Source: an uncultured Alphaproteobacteria bacterium
Lineage (GTDB): Bacteria; Pseudomonadota; Alphaproteobacteria; UBA8366; GCA-2717185
Reading direction: 5' to 3'
NCBI GenBank assembly: GCA_943788635.1
Contig: CALSRA010000053.1
Span: 1 to 64,000, forward strand
DNA: 64,000 nt
Of the stretch, positions 18,294 to 30,650 are shown piece after piece. A model generated the notes under the pieces. That model was not told where the DNA came from and searched no databases. It worked only from the letters and a program-made list of their open reading frames with translations. The translations under genes and the position numbers were made by a program. Each line of letters begins with the position of its first letter. The stretch's first letter is position 1.

Positions 18294-19358
18294 CGGATAC
18301 GGCGATGCATCGGGATCGTTTTCTTGGCATCCCCATCCGCCCGCTGACCCGGCGCCGGCTCGAGAATTTCACGGCCAATCGCCGTGGGTTCTGGTCGTTG
18401 TGGATTTTTCTGGCGATGTTCGTCCTGTCGCTCTTCGCGGAAATGGTCGCCAATGACCGTCCGATTCTGATTCGCTATGACGGCGGGTTTTATACGCCCT
18501 TTCTGGTTTCCTATGCGGAGACCGAGTTTGGCGGGGAATTTCCGACAGAGGCCGATTACACCGACACGTTCGTTTTGGAGCTGATCGAGGAAAAGGGCTG
18601 GATCCTGTGGCCGCCGATCCGGTATCGCTACGATACGAATATAACCGACCTGGAAACGCCCGCCCCATCGCCGCCCACGGCGCGCAATTGGCTCGGCACT
18701 GACGACCAGGCCCGGGATGTTGTGGCACGGCATTATCTACGGGTTCCGGGTTTCCGTTCTTTTCGGGTTGCTGCTGACCATCTTCAGTTCCATCATCGGC
18801 ATTGCAGTCGGCGCGATCCAGGGCTTTTTCGGCGGTATGGATTGACCTGTTCGGCCAGCGGCTGATCGAAATCTGGGCCGGCATGCCGACCCTATTCATC
18901 CTCATCATCATGGCAAGCATCGTGACGCCGAGCTTCTGGCTGCTGCTCGGCATGTTGCTGCTGTTCAGCTGGACGGCGCTGGTCGGGCGTGGTGCGCGCC
19001 GAAGTGTTGCGGGCGCGCAATTTCGAATATGTGACGGCGGCGCGCGCGCTGGGCGTTCCCGACCGCACCATCATGTTCCGCCATGTTCTGCCCAACGCGA
19101 TGGTGGCGACGTTGACCTTCCTGCCGTTCATTACCTCGGGCGCGCTGGTCACGCTGACCTCGCTCGACTTCCTTGGCTTCGGGCTGCCGCCCGGCTCGCC
19201 GTCGCTCGGCGAGCTGTTGAAGCAGGGCAAGGACAACCTGCAGGCACCGTGGCTTGGCATTACCGGCTTTGTCATTATCAGCCGTGATGCTGACGCTGCT
19301 GGTATTCATCGGCGAAGCGGTGCGCGACGCCTTCGACCCGCGCAAGACGCAGCGCTAG
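18290..19358 (+). pseudogene. yejE: ABC transporter permease, YejE type, at least four frameshifts
   Basis: This is the second channel subunit. Pieces in three frames assemble a normal YejE: N-terminal helix FWSLWIFLAMFVLSLFAEM, then NWLGTDDQARDVVA, the helix VSVLFGLLLTIFSSIIGIAV, the coupling-loop region VLRARNFEYVTAARALGVPD, and the C-terminal LTLLVFIGEAVRDAFDPRKT. Frame changes fall near 18730, 18838, 18986 and 19283. Each looks like one gained or lost base, with conserved sequence resuming at once. Either the gene is recently broken or this stretch is poorly determined; I favour the latter. yejF starts eight bases after the stop. Confidence 0.85.
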
Positions 19359-19366
19359 GAAGAATC

Positions 19367-21002
<1,636 letters not shown>

Positions 21003-21006
21003 GCTC

Positions 21007-21936
21007 ATGGCCCTTATCATCAAATCCGATTTTGCCCGCGACGTGATCTGGCGCGAGGCATTTCAATTCGCAAGTCCCGAACTGGATTGCCGCAGCTGGC
21101 AGGCGCCGGGTGATCTGAGCGAAATAGAATATGCGTTTGTCTGGAAACCGGAAAAGGGCTCGTTGCGCCGGTTTCCGAATCTGAAATGCATCTTTTCCAT
21201 CGGTGCCGGCGTCGATCATCTTCTTGGCGATGTCGACCTTCCCGAAGGCGTTCCCGTGGTTCGCATGGTTGAACCGGAACTGACGCGGGGCATGTCGGAA
21301 TATGTTGCGCTGCATGTGCTGCGCTATCATCGCGACTTGCCTGCCTTGCAGCAGTCCCAGCGGGCGCGTCAATGGAATGAACTGATTACGCCAACCGCAC
21401 CGCATCGCCGGGTTGGCATCATGGGATTCGGGGTGCTGGGGCAGGCTGCGGCGGAGGCGCTGCGTGTGTTTGGATTTGATCTTGCCTGTTGGTCCCGGAC
21501 GGCAAAGGATTTCCCGGGAGGCGAGTCCTTCCATGGCAGCGACGGGCTGGTATCGTTTCTTGCCCGGACGGAAATCCTTGTCTGCCTGCTGCCATTGACC
21601 CCCGAAACCGAGGGTATCCTGAACCGGGATCTGTTTGCCAGCATGCCGCGGGGCGCGTGGCTGATCAATGCGGCGCGCGGCGGTCATCAGGTCGAGGAGG
21701 ATATCCTGGAGGCGCTGCAGTCAGGCCAGCTTGCGGGCGCGACACTGGATGTGTTCGAGACCGAACCGCTGCCAAAGGATCATGTTTTCTGGTCGCATCC
21801 CCGCATCACGGTTACCGCTCATATCGCCAGTGTGACCCAGCCACGTTCGGCCGCAGTGGAGGTGGTTGCCAATATCGTGCGGATCGAGGCCGGGGAACCG
21901 CCGTTGAATACTGTCGATATGGGGGCCGGGTACTAA
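21007..21936 (+). CDS. D-isomer 2-hydroxyacid dehydrogenase, glyoxylate/hydroxypyruvate reductase A-like
   Basis: The 309-residue enzyme belongs to the D-2-hydroxyacid dehydrogenases and most resembles GhrA, which reduces glyoxylate and hydroxypyruvate with NADPH. Visible are the nucleotide-binding GIMGFGVLGQAAAEAL (about 138-153), the catalytic Arg in INAARGG, the Glu in LDVFETEPLP and the catalytic His in TAHIASVTQP. It starts a few bases after yejF and may be co-transcribed, though it shares no obvious pathway with the importer. It is convergent with the marR gene. Confidence 0.88.
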   Translation: MALIIKSDFARDVIWREAFQFASPELDCRSWQAPGDLSEIEYAFVWKPEKGSLRRFPNLKCIFSIGAGVDHLLGDVDLPEGVPVVRMVEPELTRGMSEYVALHVLRYHRDLPALQQSQRARQWNELITPTAPHRRVGIMGFGVLGQAAAEALRVFGFDLACWSRTAKDFPGGESFHGSDGLVSFLARTEILVCLLPLTPETEGILNRDLFASMPRGAWLINAARGGHQVEEDILEALQSGQLAGATLDVFETEPLPKDHVFWSHPRITVTAHIASVTQPRSAAVEVVANIVRIEAGEPPLNTVDMGAGY

Positions 21937-21969
21937 AGGGCTTTTTCGAGGGGCTGTCCGGCGATCAAA

Positions 21970-22374
21970 TTATTCCGGCAGGGCGCGCCGTATCAGGTCG
22001 CTGAATTCCGATAGATAGACCGAACCCTTTACGGTGCGTTGCACATCGATGGAGCGGCGATCCTTCTCATCCGGTTTCCGGCGGAGCATTTCCAGGGTGC
22101 TGAGCCGGTCAAGCGCGCGAGTGATCGCGGGTTTGGAAATATTGAGAGTTTCGGCAAGGCCACGCACGGTGTGTGGCGGCGGTGTCAGGTATACCGTCAG
22201 CAGCAGAGCCATTTGTCGGGCGGAAAGGTCGGGTGAATCGCGCCGGACACTTTCGACCAGTGCCCCGCGCCACAGGTTCAGAATTTCTGTTGACGACTTT
22301 TCTTCCACGCTTACCCACCCCGGGACCTGTTTCGCTATCGAACCAGAAATAGCATTGGTCGCCAGCGCGGACAA
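21970..22374 (-). CDS. MarR-family transcriptional regulator
   Basis: The winged helix-turn-helix core is clear: ARQMALLLTVYL, VRGLAETLNISKPAITRALD (recognition helix), and the wing PDEKDRRSIDVQRT with the conserved Asp-Arg pair. At 134 residues it is slightly short, and the start is uncertain: the longest frame opens with TTG at 22374, while an in-frame GTG at 22308 would give VEEKSSTEIL. No effector is evident. The divergent neighbour is zapE, so the roughly 190-base gap may hold its own regulated promoter. The relation to the convergent dehydrogenase is not established. Confidence 0.88.
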   Translation of the reverse strand: MSALATNAISGSIAKQVPGWVSVEEKSSTEILNLWRGALVESVRRDSPDLSARQMALLLTVYLTPPPHTVRGLAETLNISKPAITRALDRLSTLEMLRRKPDEKDRRSIDVQRTVKGSVYLSEFSDLIRRALPE

Positions 22375-22565
22375 CTACCGGGCTCTGTGATCCTTCCTTG
22401 TCTTCATGAGAAAAGTTTGGGACGTTCCGCCCAGACCCGTCGTAAAGCCGAAGTACAGGGATAATGCGTCGAGTCGAATGTAGAAGTTGTTGTTAAGACC
22501 TGTTACAGGGTTGCCGGGATACGCTGTGCAATCGCAAACCCTGAAGACGCCCAAGGAGACTTCCC

Positions 22566-23699
22566 GTGCCGGATGGCCCTCTGTTCGCATATCGTGAGAT
22601 GCGCCGTGAAGGCGTGCTCAAGGCAGATGGTATACAGGAGCTGGCGGCCGAAAAATTTCAGAGCCTGCATAACGGGTTGAAAGGGTATGAACCCGCGTCC
22701 GGGGTCAAGGGCTGGAAAGCGCGCCTGGGGCTTGCCCGGCGTGTCGCAGACCCCCCGATGGGGCTCTATATTTATGGCGGCGTCGGGCGCGGTAAATCGA
22801 TGTTGATGGATCTGTTCTTCGACCACGCGACAGTCGAACACAAGCGCAGGGTCCATTTCCATGAATTCATGATCGAGGTGCAGGAAGGCATGCACCGCTG
22901 GCGCAAGGTCGAAAAAGACAAGCGCGATGACGACCCCATTGCGACAATTGCGGACAAGTTGGCCGGGGACGCATGGCTGCTGTGCTTTGATGAATTCCAC
23001 GTCGTTGATATCGCGGATGCGATGATTTTGGGGCGACTGTTCGAGGCGTTGTTCGCCCGTGGTGTCGTGGTCGTTGCCACGTCGAATTTTGCACCGGATG
23101 TTCTGTACAAGGATGGACTGAACCGGGAACTGTTTATGCCGTTCATCGGCCTGATCAAGCAGAAGCTCGATATCCTCCATCTGGATTCGCCGACGGATTA
23201 CCGGCATGAACGACTCATGGCGATGGAAGTGTTTGTTTCGCCGCTCGGCCCGGAATCGACAGCAGCTCTTGAAAGGGACTTTGCCGAATTGACGGAAGGT
23301 GCGGTCGCCGAGCCGGAAACGATCGAGGTGAAGGGCCGGACTTTGGATGTTTCCCGGGCGGCGCGCGGTGTGGCCTGGTTTACGTTTGGTGAATTATGCG
23401 AAAAACCGCTTGGCGCTGGCGATTACATCGCGGTGGCCGAACGCTATCACACCGTCATACTGAATGGTGTGCCGAAGCTGGATGAATCCCGGCGCAACGA
23501 AGCGAAGCGGTTGATGTTGCTGATAGACGAGTTATACGAACACAAGGTCAACCTGATCATGGCGGCAGATACGCCACCCCACCAGCTTTACACGGAAGGG
23601 CGTCATGCCTTTGAATTCGAACGCGCGGTTAGCCGCCTGATGGAAATGCAATCCCCTGAATATCTGAATCAGCCGCATATCGGTGGTGCTCATGAGTGA
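22566..23699 (+). CDS. zapE: Cell division protein ZapE (AFG1-like ATPase)
   Basis: ZapE is a P-loop ATPase that affects FtsZ ring stability in E. coli; mitochondrial AFG1/LACE1 relatives act on respiratory complexes. The 377-residue protein has Walker A YGGVGRGKSMLMDLFF (about 74-89), the HFHEFM motif, Walker B LLCFDEFHVVDIADAMIL (about 138-155) and ATSNFAPDVLYKDGL. A GTG start is supported by AAGGAGA ten bases upstream. In alphaproteobacteria zapE often sits just before mdh, as here with one small gene between. Confidence 0.93.
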   Translation: MPDGPLFAYREMRREGVLKADGIQELAAEKFQSLHNGLKGYEPASGVKGWKARLGLARRVADPPMGLYIYGGVGRGKSMLMDLFFDHATVEHKRRVHFHEFMIEVQEGMHRWRKVEKDKRDDDPIATIADKLAGDAWLLCFDEFHVVDIADAMILGRLFEALFARGVVVVATSNFAPDVLYKDGLNRELFMPFIGLIKQKLDILHLDSPTDYRHERLMAMEVFVSPLGPESTAALERDFAELTEGAVAEPETIEVKGRTLDVSRAARGVAWFTFGELCEKPLGAGDYIAVAERYHTVILNGVPKLDESRRNEAKRLMLLIDELYEHKVNLIMAADTPPHQLYTEGRHAFEFERAVSRLMEMQSPEYLNQPHIGGAHE

Positions 23700-24171
23700 C
23701 GTTGAAGCGACGCCGAGCGAATTTCAGATGCTGGTACCCTCGAACGTCCAATGTATCGCGATCTCCCTCGGTAGCATGGTCTGTGCCTTGTTTCTGTTCT
23801 GGGTCTGGTGGGATGGCATTGAATATGCCTGGGTTGCCGGCGGGTTTATGGCGGCGTCTTCCGTTTATTATGCAGCGCATCTGCTGCGGGGCGCCTTCTC
23901 GCTGACGCTCACTCTGGAGGGCTTTACCATCGTCGAGCTTTACACGCCAAAGCATTACATATGGTCCAATATCTCCGACATCGTTCTTCGGAAAGGCGTT
24001 ATTGGCCCCAGTGTCGAATTCTACGACCTGAGTGGTGGCGGCATGCTGCGGGTCAAAATGAACGAGACCTATGGGATGCGCCCGCGTCAGTTGGCGGCCT
24101 TGATGCTCGAATGGCGAGCAAAGGGGGGCGATGCCTCTACACCTCAAACAGAAAATGTTTGGCGCAATTAG
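23692..24171 (+). CDS. Hypothetical membrane protein with cytoplasmic tail
   Basis: This 159-residue product is unrecognised. Two hydrophobic segments (about 20-38 and 44-62) form a helical hairpin near the N-terminus. The rest is a soluble, beta-rich domain with LTLEGFTIVELYTPKHYIWS and VEFYDLSGGGMLRVKM, reminiscent of bacterial PH-like membrane proteins. Its ATG lies inside the last codons of zapE (8-base overlap), so translation is probably coupled. Coupling suggests a partner for ZapE at the membrane, but this is inference only. Confidence 0.7.
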   Translation: MSDVEATPSEFQMLVPSNVQCIAISLGSMVCALFLFWVWWDGIEYAWVAGGFMAASSVYYAAHLLRGAFSLTLTLEGFTIVELYTPKHYIWSNISDIVLRKGVIGPSVEFYDLSGGGMLRVKMNETYGMRPRQLAALMLEWRAKGGDASTPQTENVWRN

Positions 24172-24303
24172 TAGTTGTTAAGATTTAGGCCGTATACCTA
24201 ACGCAGGTTCAAGGCGATTTTAACCAATGAAAACGGCAGATGCCCTTGCTTCTCGGACCGAGTCGTCGTACCACCAACTTGGATTTGTAACGCGTCTGTA
24301 TGA

Positions 24304-25455
<1,152 letters not shown>

Positions 25456-25496
25456 TAAACCGTTAATCAGAGCATCTGCAGAAAGCGCGAGGGCCC

Positions 25497-26694
25497 ATGA
25501 ATATCCATGAATATCAGGCCAAGAACCTGCTGCGAAAATTCGACGTTGCCGTGCCACGTGGCGGGGCTGCGTTCAGTGTTACGCGAGGCGGGTACCGTCG
25601 CGCAACAGCTCGGCGGTCCGGTATGGGTGGTTAAAAGCCAGATCCATGCCGGCGGCCGTGGTGCCGGACGTTTCAAGAACGACCCGGACGGGAAGGGCGG
25701 CGTTCGCGTCGGCAAATCCGTCGAGGAAGTGAAAGAAAATGCCGGGCAGATGCTCAGCAATATCCTGGTGACGAAACAGACCGGGCCGGTTGGCAAGGAA
25801 GTAAAGCGGGTTTATGTCGAGGAAGGATGCGACATCGGCCGCGAGCTTTATTTCAGCATGCTGATGGACCGCGAAACCAGCCGGGTGACGATCATCGCTT
25901 CGCGGGAAGGCGGCATGGATATCGAAGAGGTCGCTGAAAAGACCCCGGAGAAAATCCTGACGATTGCGATTGATCCGGCGACGGGGATATCGGGTTTCCA
26001 TGCGCGACGCGTTGCCTTCGGGCTGGGCATGGAAGGCAAGCAGGTCGGCGCCTGCGTCAAGCTGGTGCTGGCGGTTTACAAGGCCTTTACCGAATTGGAT
26101 GCCAGCCTGATCGAAATCAATCCTCTGGTTGTTACCAAGGAAAATGATGTCATCGCGCTGGACGCCAAGATTTCCTTCGACGACAACGCGTTGTTCCGGC
26201 ATGGCGAAGTAGAGGAATTGCGCGACGAGACGGAGGAAGATCCTGCCGAACTCGAAGCCTCCAAGCATGAACTGAACTATATCAAGCTCGATGGCAGCAT
26301 CGGTTGCATGGTCAATGGTGCCGGACTTGCGATGGCGACAATGGACATCATCAAACTGTTCGGCAGCGCGCCCGCTAATTTCCTGGATGTCGGCGGTAGT
26401 GCGACGAAGGAACGGGTGACGACGGCGTTCAACATCATCACGTCGGATCCGAATGTGAAGGGTATTCTGGTGAATATCTTCGGCGGCATCATGCGCTGCG
26501 ACGTGATTGCCGAAGGGGTCGTTTCCGCGGCGCGCGAAATCGGCCTTAGCGTGCCGCTTGTCGTGCGGCTGGAAGGCACCAACGTGGAGCTCGGCAAACA
26601 GATCATTGCTGATTCCGGACTTGATATCATCGCTGCGAATGATCTGGGCGATGCCGCGCAAAAAATTGTTTCTGCCGTGAAGGAGGCCGGATAA
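25497..26694 (+). CDS. sucC: Succinyl-CoA ligase (ADP-forming) subunit beta, one apparent frameshift
   Basis: SucC is the nucleotide-binding beta subunit of succinyl-CoA synthetase. The N-terminus [20 protein letters not shown] is read from the ATG at 25497. Near 25579-25583 one extra base shifts the frame, after which the remainder continues: [20 protein letters not shown], the ATP-grasp body, and the C-terminal [19 protein letters not shown]. Removing one base gives 398 residues, a normal length. No second change is needed, so the error or mutation is isolated. sucD starts directly after the stop. Confidence 0.93.
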
Positions 26695-27570
26695 ATGGCC
26701 GTTCTCGTCGACAAGAATACAAACGTCATCTGCCAGGGCTTTACCGGTCTGCAGGGTACTTTCCATTCTGAACAGGCGATTGCCTACGGCACCAAAATGG
26801 TCGGTGGCGTGACCCCTGGAAAGGGCGGTACCAAGCATTTGGACCTGCCGGTTTTCAATACTGTTGCGGATGCCGCGGCGGAAACCCGGGTGGATGCGAG
26901 CGTGATCTACGTTCCGCCACCCTTTGCCGGCGACGCTATTCTCGAAGCGCTGGAGGCGGAAATTCCGCTGGTCATCTGTATCACAGAAGGCATTCCGGTT
27001 CTTGATATGGTCAAGGTGAAGCGCAAGCTCGCCGGTTCGTCCTCGCGGTTGATCGGCCCGAACTGCCCCGGCGTTATCACGCCGGAAGAATGCAAGATCG
27101 GCATCATGCCCGGCCATATTCACAAGCGTGGCAAAATCGGCATCGTCTCGCGGTCCGGCACACTCACCTATGAAGCCGTTGCGCAGACCACGGTGACGGG
27201 GTTGGGCCAGTCGACCTGTATCGGGATCGGTGGCGACCCGGTCAATGGAACCAATTTCATTGATTGTCTGGAACTGTTTCTCGACGACCCGGAAACCGAA
27301 GGTATCATCATGATTGGTGAAATCGGCGGTACGGCCGAAGAGCAGGCAGCAACGTACTACGCCAATGCCAAGGTCAAGAAGCCGATCGTCGGGTTTATTG
27401 CGGGGATCACCGCACCGCCGGGCAAGCGTATGGGCCATGCGGGCGCGATCATTTCCGGCGGTCAGGGGACAGCCGAATCGAAGATCGAAGCGATGAAGAA
27501 TGCGGGTTTCCTGGTCGCGGATAGTCCGGCTGCCATCGGTACGGCGATGGTTGAGGCAATGGGCGGCTGA
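26695..27570 (+). CDS. sucD: Succinyl-CoA ligase subunit alpha
   Basis: SucD carries the CoA-binding domain and the phosphohistidine of succinyl-CoA synthetase. The 291-residue protein starts [20 protein letters not shown] and contains [27 protein letters not shown] and the active-site loop [17 protein letters not shown], with the His that is phosphorylated. ATG follows the sucC TAA immediately, giving coupled synthesis of the two subunits. Confidence 0.97.
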   Translation: MAVLVDKNTNVICQGFTGLQGTFHSEQAIAYGTKMVGGVTPGKGGTKHLDLPVFNTVADAAAETRVDASVIYVPPPFAGDAILEALEAEIPLVICITEGIPVLDMVKVKRKLAGSSSRLIGPNCPGVITPEECKIGIMPGHIHKRGKIGIVSRSGTLTYEAVAQTTVTGLGQSTCIGIGGDPVNGTNFIDCLELFLDDPETEGIIMIGEIGGTAEEQAATYYANAKVKKPIVGFIAGITAPPGKRMGHAGAIISGGQGTAESKIEAMKNAGFLVADSPAAIGTAMVEAMGG

Positions 27571-27585
27571 ATAGAAGAATACCGT

Positions 27586-27615
27586 GTCCCGGGCGCCTGA
27601 TGGGCATACCGGGAC
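27586..27615 (+). promoter_or_regulatory. Hairpin in the sucD-sucA gap
   Basis: GTCCCGG at 27586-27592 pairs with CCGGGAC at 27609-27615 around a 16-base loop. It lies 18 bases before the sucA ATG, just upstream of its GGAGGG ribosome-binding site. It lacks a T-run, so it is not a typical terminator. It may protect RNA ends or tune sucA translation. Confidence 0.4.
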
Positions 27616-27633
27616 CGTGTTGCGGAGGGTGCG

Positions 27634-30629
27634 ATGGCATCGTATTTGGAAGACACCTCGTTTCTTTTTGGCGCCAACGAAGCTTATGTGACGGAGCTGT
27701 ATGCGCAGTACCTGAATGACCCCGGGTCGGTCGCGGCGGACTGGTCCGATTTCTTTGATGGTCTTGACGACAACGGCAAGGAGCTCTTGCGCGACCTTAA
27801 AGGCGCAAGCTGGGCACCGCGTGACACCAGGGTCGTTGGCAGTGGCAACGGCGGGGGCGGGGCTGATTCCACCGCTGGATTGATGCAGGAAGCGCCGTCG
27901 TCTGCAGCGCCATCCTTTGTCCCTTCGATGACCGGTGGGGCGGAACAGATCCGCCAGGCGACGATGGATTCGTTGCGTGCGCTGATGCTGATCCGCAACT
28001 ATCGGGTCCGTGGTCACCTTCATGCGAATCTTGATCCGCTTGGCCTTGTGAAGCCGATCTCGCATGCTGACCTCGATCCCGCGACATACGGTTTCAGCGA
28101 ACGGGACATGGACCGGTCGATCTTCATCAATTATGTGCTGGGGCTGGAATCGGCTTCGCTTCGCCAGATCGTGCGTATCCTTGAAGAGACCTATTGCGGC
28201 AATATCGGCGTTGAATACATGCATATTCAGGTGCCGGAAGAGAAATCCTGGATCCAGGAGCGCATCGAAGGCATTCGCAACCAGACTGATTTTACCGAAT
28301 TGGGCAAGCGCACGATTCTGGAGCGCCTGACAGAAGCCGAAACCTTTGAAATGTTTCTGGACCGCAAGCATCGCGGCACGAAGCGATTTGGGCTTGATGG
28401 TGGCGAAGCGGTCGTACCCGCGATTGAACAAATCCTGAAGCGTGGCGCGCAGCTTGGCTTCGAGGAAATGATCATCGGCATGCCGCATCGCGGACGGCTC
28501 AATGTGCTCGCCAATATTCTGAACAAGCCCTACAAAGCGATCTTCTCCGAATTCGCCGGCAATGCATCGCAGCCCGATGACGGATTCGGGTCGGGCGATG
28601 TGAAGTATCATCTTGGAACGTCGTCGGACCGTGAATTTGACGGTCACACGGTACATCTGTCCCTGACCCCCAATCCCAGCCACCTGGAAGCGGTGAATAC
28701 CGTCGTGCTGGGCAAGGTGCGGGCCAAGCAGCGCCAGCGTGGTGACTCGGATCGGGAAAAGGTGATCGGTCTGCTGCTGCATGGTGATGCGGCATTCCCC
28801 GGCCAGGGCATCGTGGCCGAAACCTTCGACCTGTCGCAGTTGCGCGGCTACCGGACCGGCGGCACAATCCATTTCATCTGCAACAACCAGATCGGCTTTA
28901 CGACTGCGCCGTCCCATTCGCGGTCGTCACCGTATTGTTCGGATGTCGCGAAAATGGTGTCTGCGCCGATTTTCCACGTGAATGGTGACGATGTCGAAGC
29001 CTGCGTGCATGTCGCGCGGATGGCGACGGAGTATCGTCAGAAGTTCAAGAAAGACGTTGTCATCGACCTGTGGTGCTATCGCCGCCATGGTCATAATGAA
29101 GGCGACGAGCCGGCGTTTACCCAGCCGCTGATGTACAAGAAAATTGCGGACCACCCGACGACGCGGAAGATTTACGCCGACAAGCTGGAATCCCAAGGGG
29201 TCCTGAAACCTGGTGAAGCCGACAAGATGGTGGAGCGATTCCAGCAGCATCTCGAAAGCGAATTGGAAGTTTCTTCCTCGTTCATCGGCAACAAGGCGGA
29301 CTGGTTCGAAGGCAAGTGGGAAGGTTTCGCGATGGCGAGCGGCGATGAACGCCGCGGCGAAACAGCCGTCGAAATGGATGTGCTGCGCGAGGTTGGGCAT
29401 GCGCTTGTGACGGTACCGCAGAACTTCAACGCCAATCCGAAGATCAACCGGCAGCTTGATGCCAAACGGAAGATGATCGATACCGGCGAAGGTATCGACT
29501 GGGCAACCGGCGAAGCCCTGGCCTTTGGGACATTGCTGGTGGAAGCGACCCAGGTGCGTCTGTCCGGCGAAGATTGCAAGCGCGGCACCTTCAGCCAGCG
29601 CCACGCGGTATTCATCGATCAGGAAACCGAAGAAGACTATATCCCGCTCAACAATATCCGCTTTGGCCAGGCGCCGTTCGAGGTGATCGACAGCCCGCTG
29701 TCCGAGTTCGGCGGTGCTTGGTTTCGAATATGGCTTACAGCTCCGCCGAGCCGCATGCGCTGGTGATGTGGGAAGCGCAGTTCGGCGACTTCGCCAACGG
29801 CGCGCAGGTCATCATCGACCAGTTCATTTCATCCGGCGAGCACAAGTGGTTGCGGATGAATGGCCTCGTCATGCTGCTGCCGCATGGCTATGAAGGGCAG
29901 GGGCCCGAACATTCCTCGGCCCGGCTCGAACGCTATCTGCAGCTTTGCGGTGACGACAACATGCAGGTCTGTAACCCGACGACGCCGGCGAATTACTTCC
30001 ATGTGCTGCGCCGGCAGGTGCATCGCAACTTCCGCAAGCCGTTGATCCTGATGACACCGAAATCCCTTTTGCGGCATAAAGGCTGTGTGTCCAGGCTCAC
30101 GGAATTTGGGCCGGGTACGACGTTCCACCGCGTGCTCTGGGATGATGCGGAAGGCACGGATGCACTGGTTGCCGACAAGGGGATCCGCCGGGTCGTGTTG
30201 TGTTCCGGCAAGGTCTATTTCGATCTGCTTGAAGAACGCAACAAGCGCGGTCTCAACGATGTTTACCTGATGCGTGTCGAACAGCTTTATCCGTTCCCGA
30301 AGAAATCCCTGCACGAACAGCTTGGTCGCTTCCCGAATGCCGAAGTTATCTGGTGTCAGGAAGAATCCGAGAATATGGGTGCCTGGACATTCATTGACCG
30401 GCGGCTGGAAGGCGTAATGGTCGATCTGAACATGACGCCCAATCGCCCGCGTTATGTCGGCCGTTCCGATTCAGCGGCACCTGCTACAGGCCTGTTGAAG
30501 CGGCATCTGCAGGAGCAGGCCAAGCTGGTCGATGAAGCATTGACCTTGCCGCCGAAAGCAAAAGCACGGCGGACACCGGCAAAGAAGGCGCCGGCCCGCA
30601 AACCCGCTACCCGTCGAAAAACCAAATAG
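27634..30629 (+). CDS. sucA: 2-oxoglutarate dehydrogenase E1 component, two apparent frameshifts and a basic C-terminal tail
   Basis: SucA is the thiamine-diphosphate E1 subunit that decarboxylates 2-oxoglutarate. Motifs: N-terminal SFLFGANEAYVTELYAQYL, MPHRGRLNVLAN, HGDAAFPGQGIVAET and NNQIGFTT; C-terminal GYEGQGPEHSSARLERYLQL and VIWCQEESENMGAW. Near 29714 and 29744 two extra single bases occur within about 30 bases, between DSPLSEFG and YSSAEPHALVMWEA. Removing them gives about 997 residues. After the usual end (LVDEALTLPP) the protein adds about 23 Lys/Arg/Ala/Pro-rich residues, ending ATRRKTK. GGAGGG precedes the start. odhB follows 21 bases later. Confidence 0.95.
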
Positions 30630-30650
30630 AGCCGATTGAAAGGCTAACCC

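Noticed and set aside
25579-28917. A leftward open frame of more than 1100 codons antisense to sucC, sucD and sucA
   Set aside because: It is antisense to well-conserved enzymes and its residues are rich in His, Arg and Asp as expected from reversed GC-biased codons. No domain, start signal or neighbour supports it.
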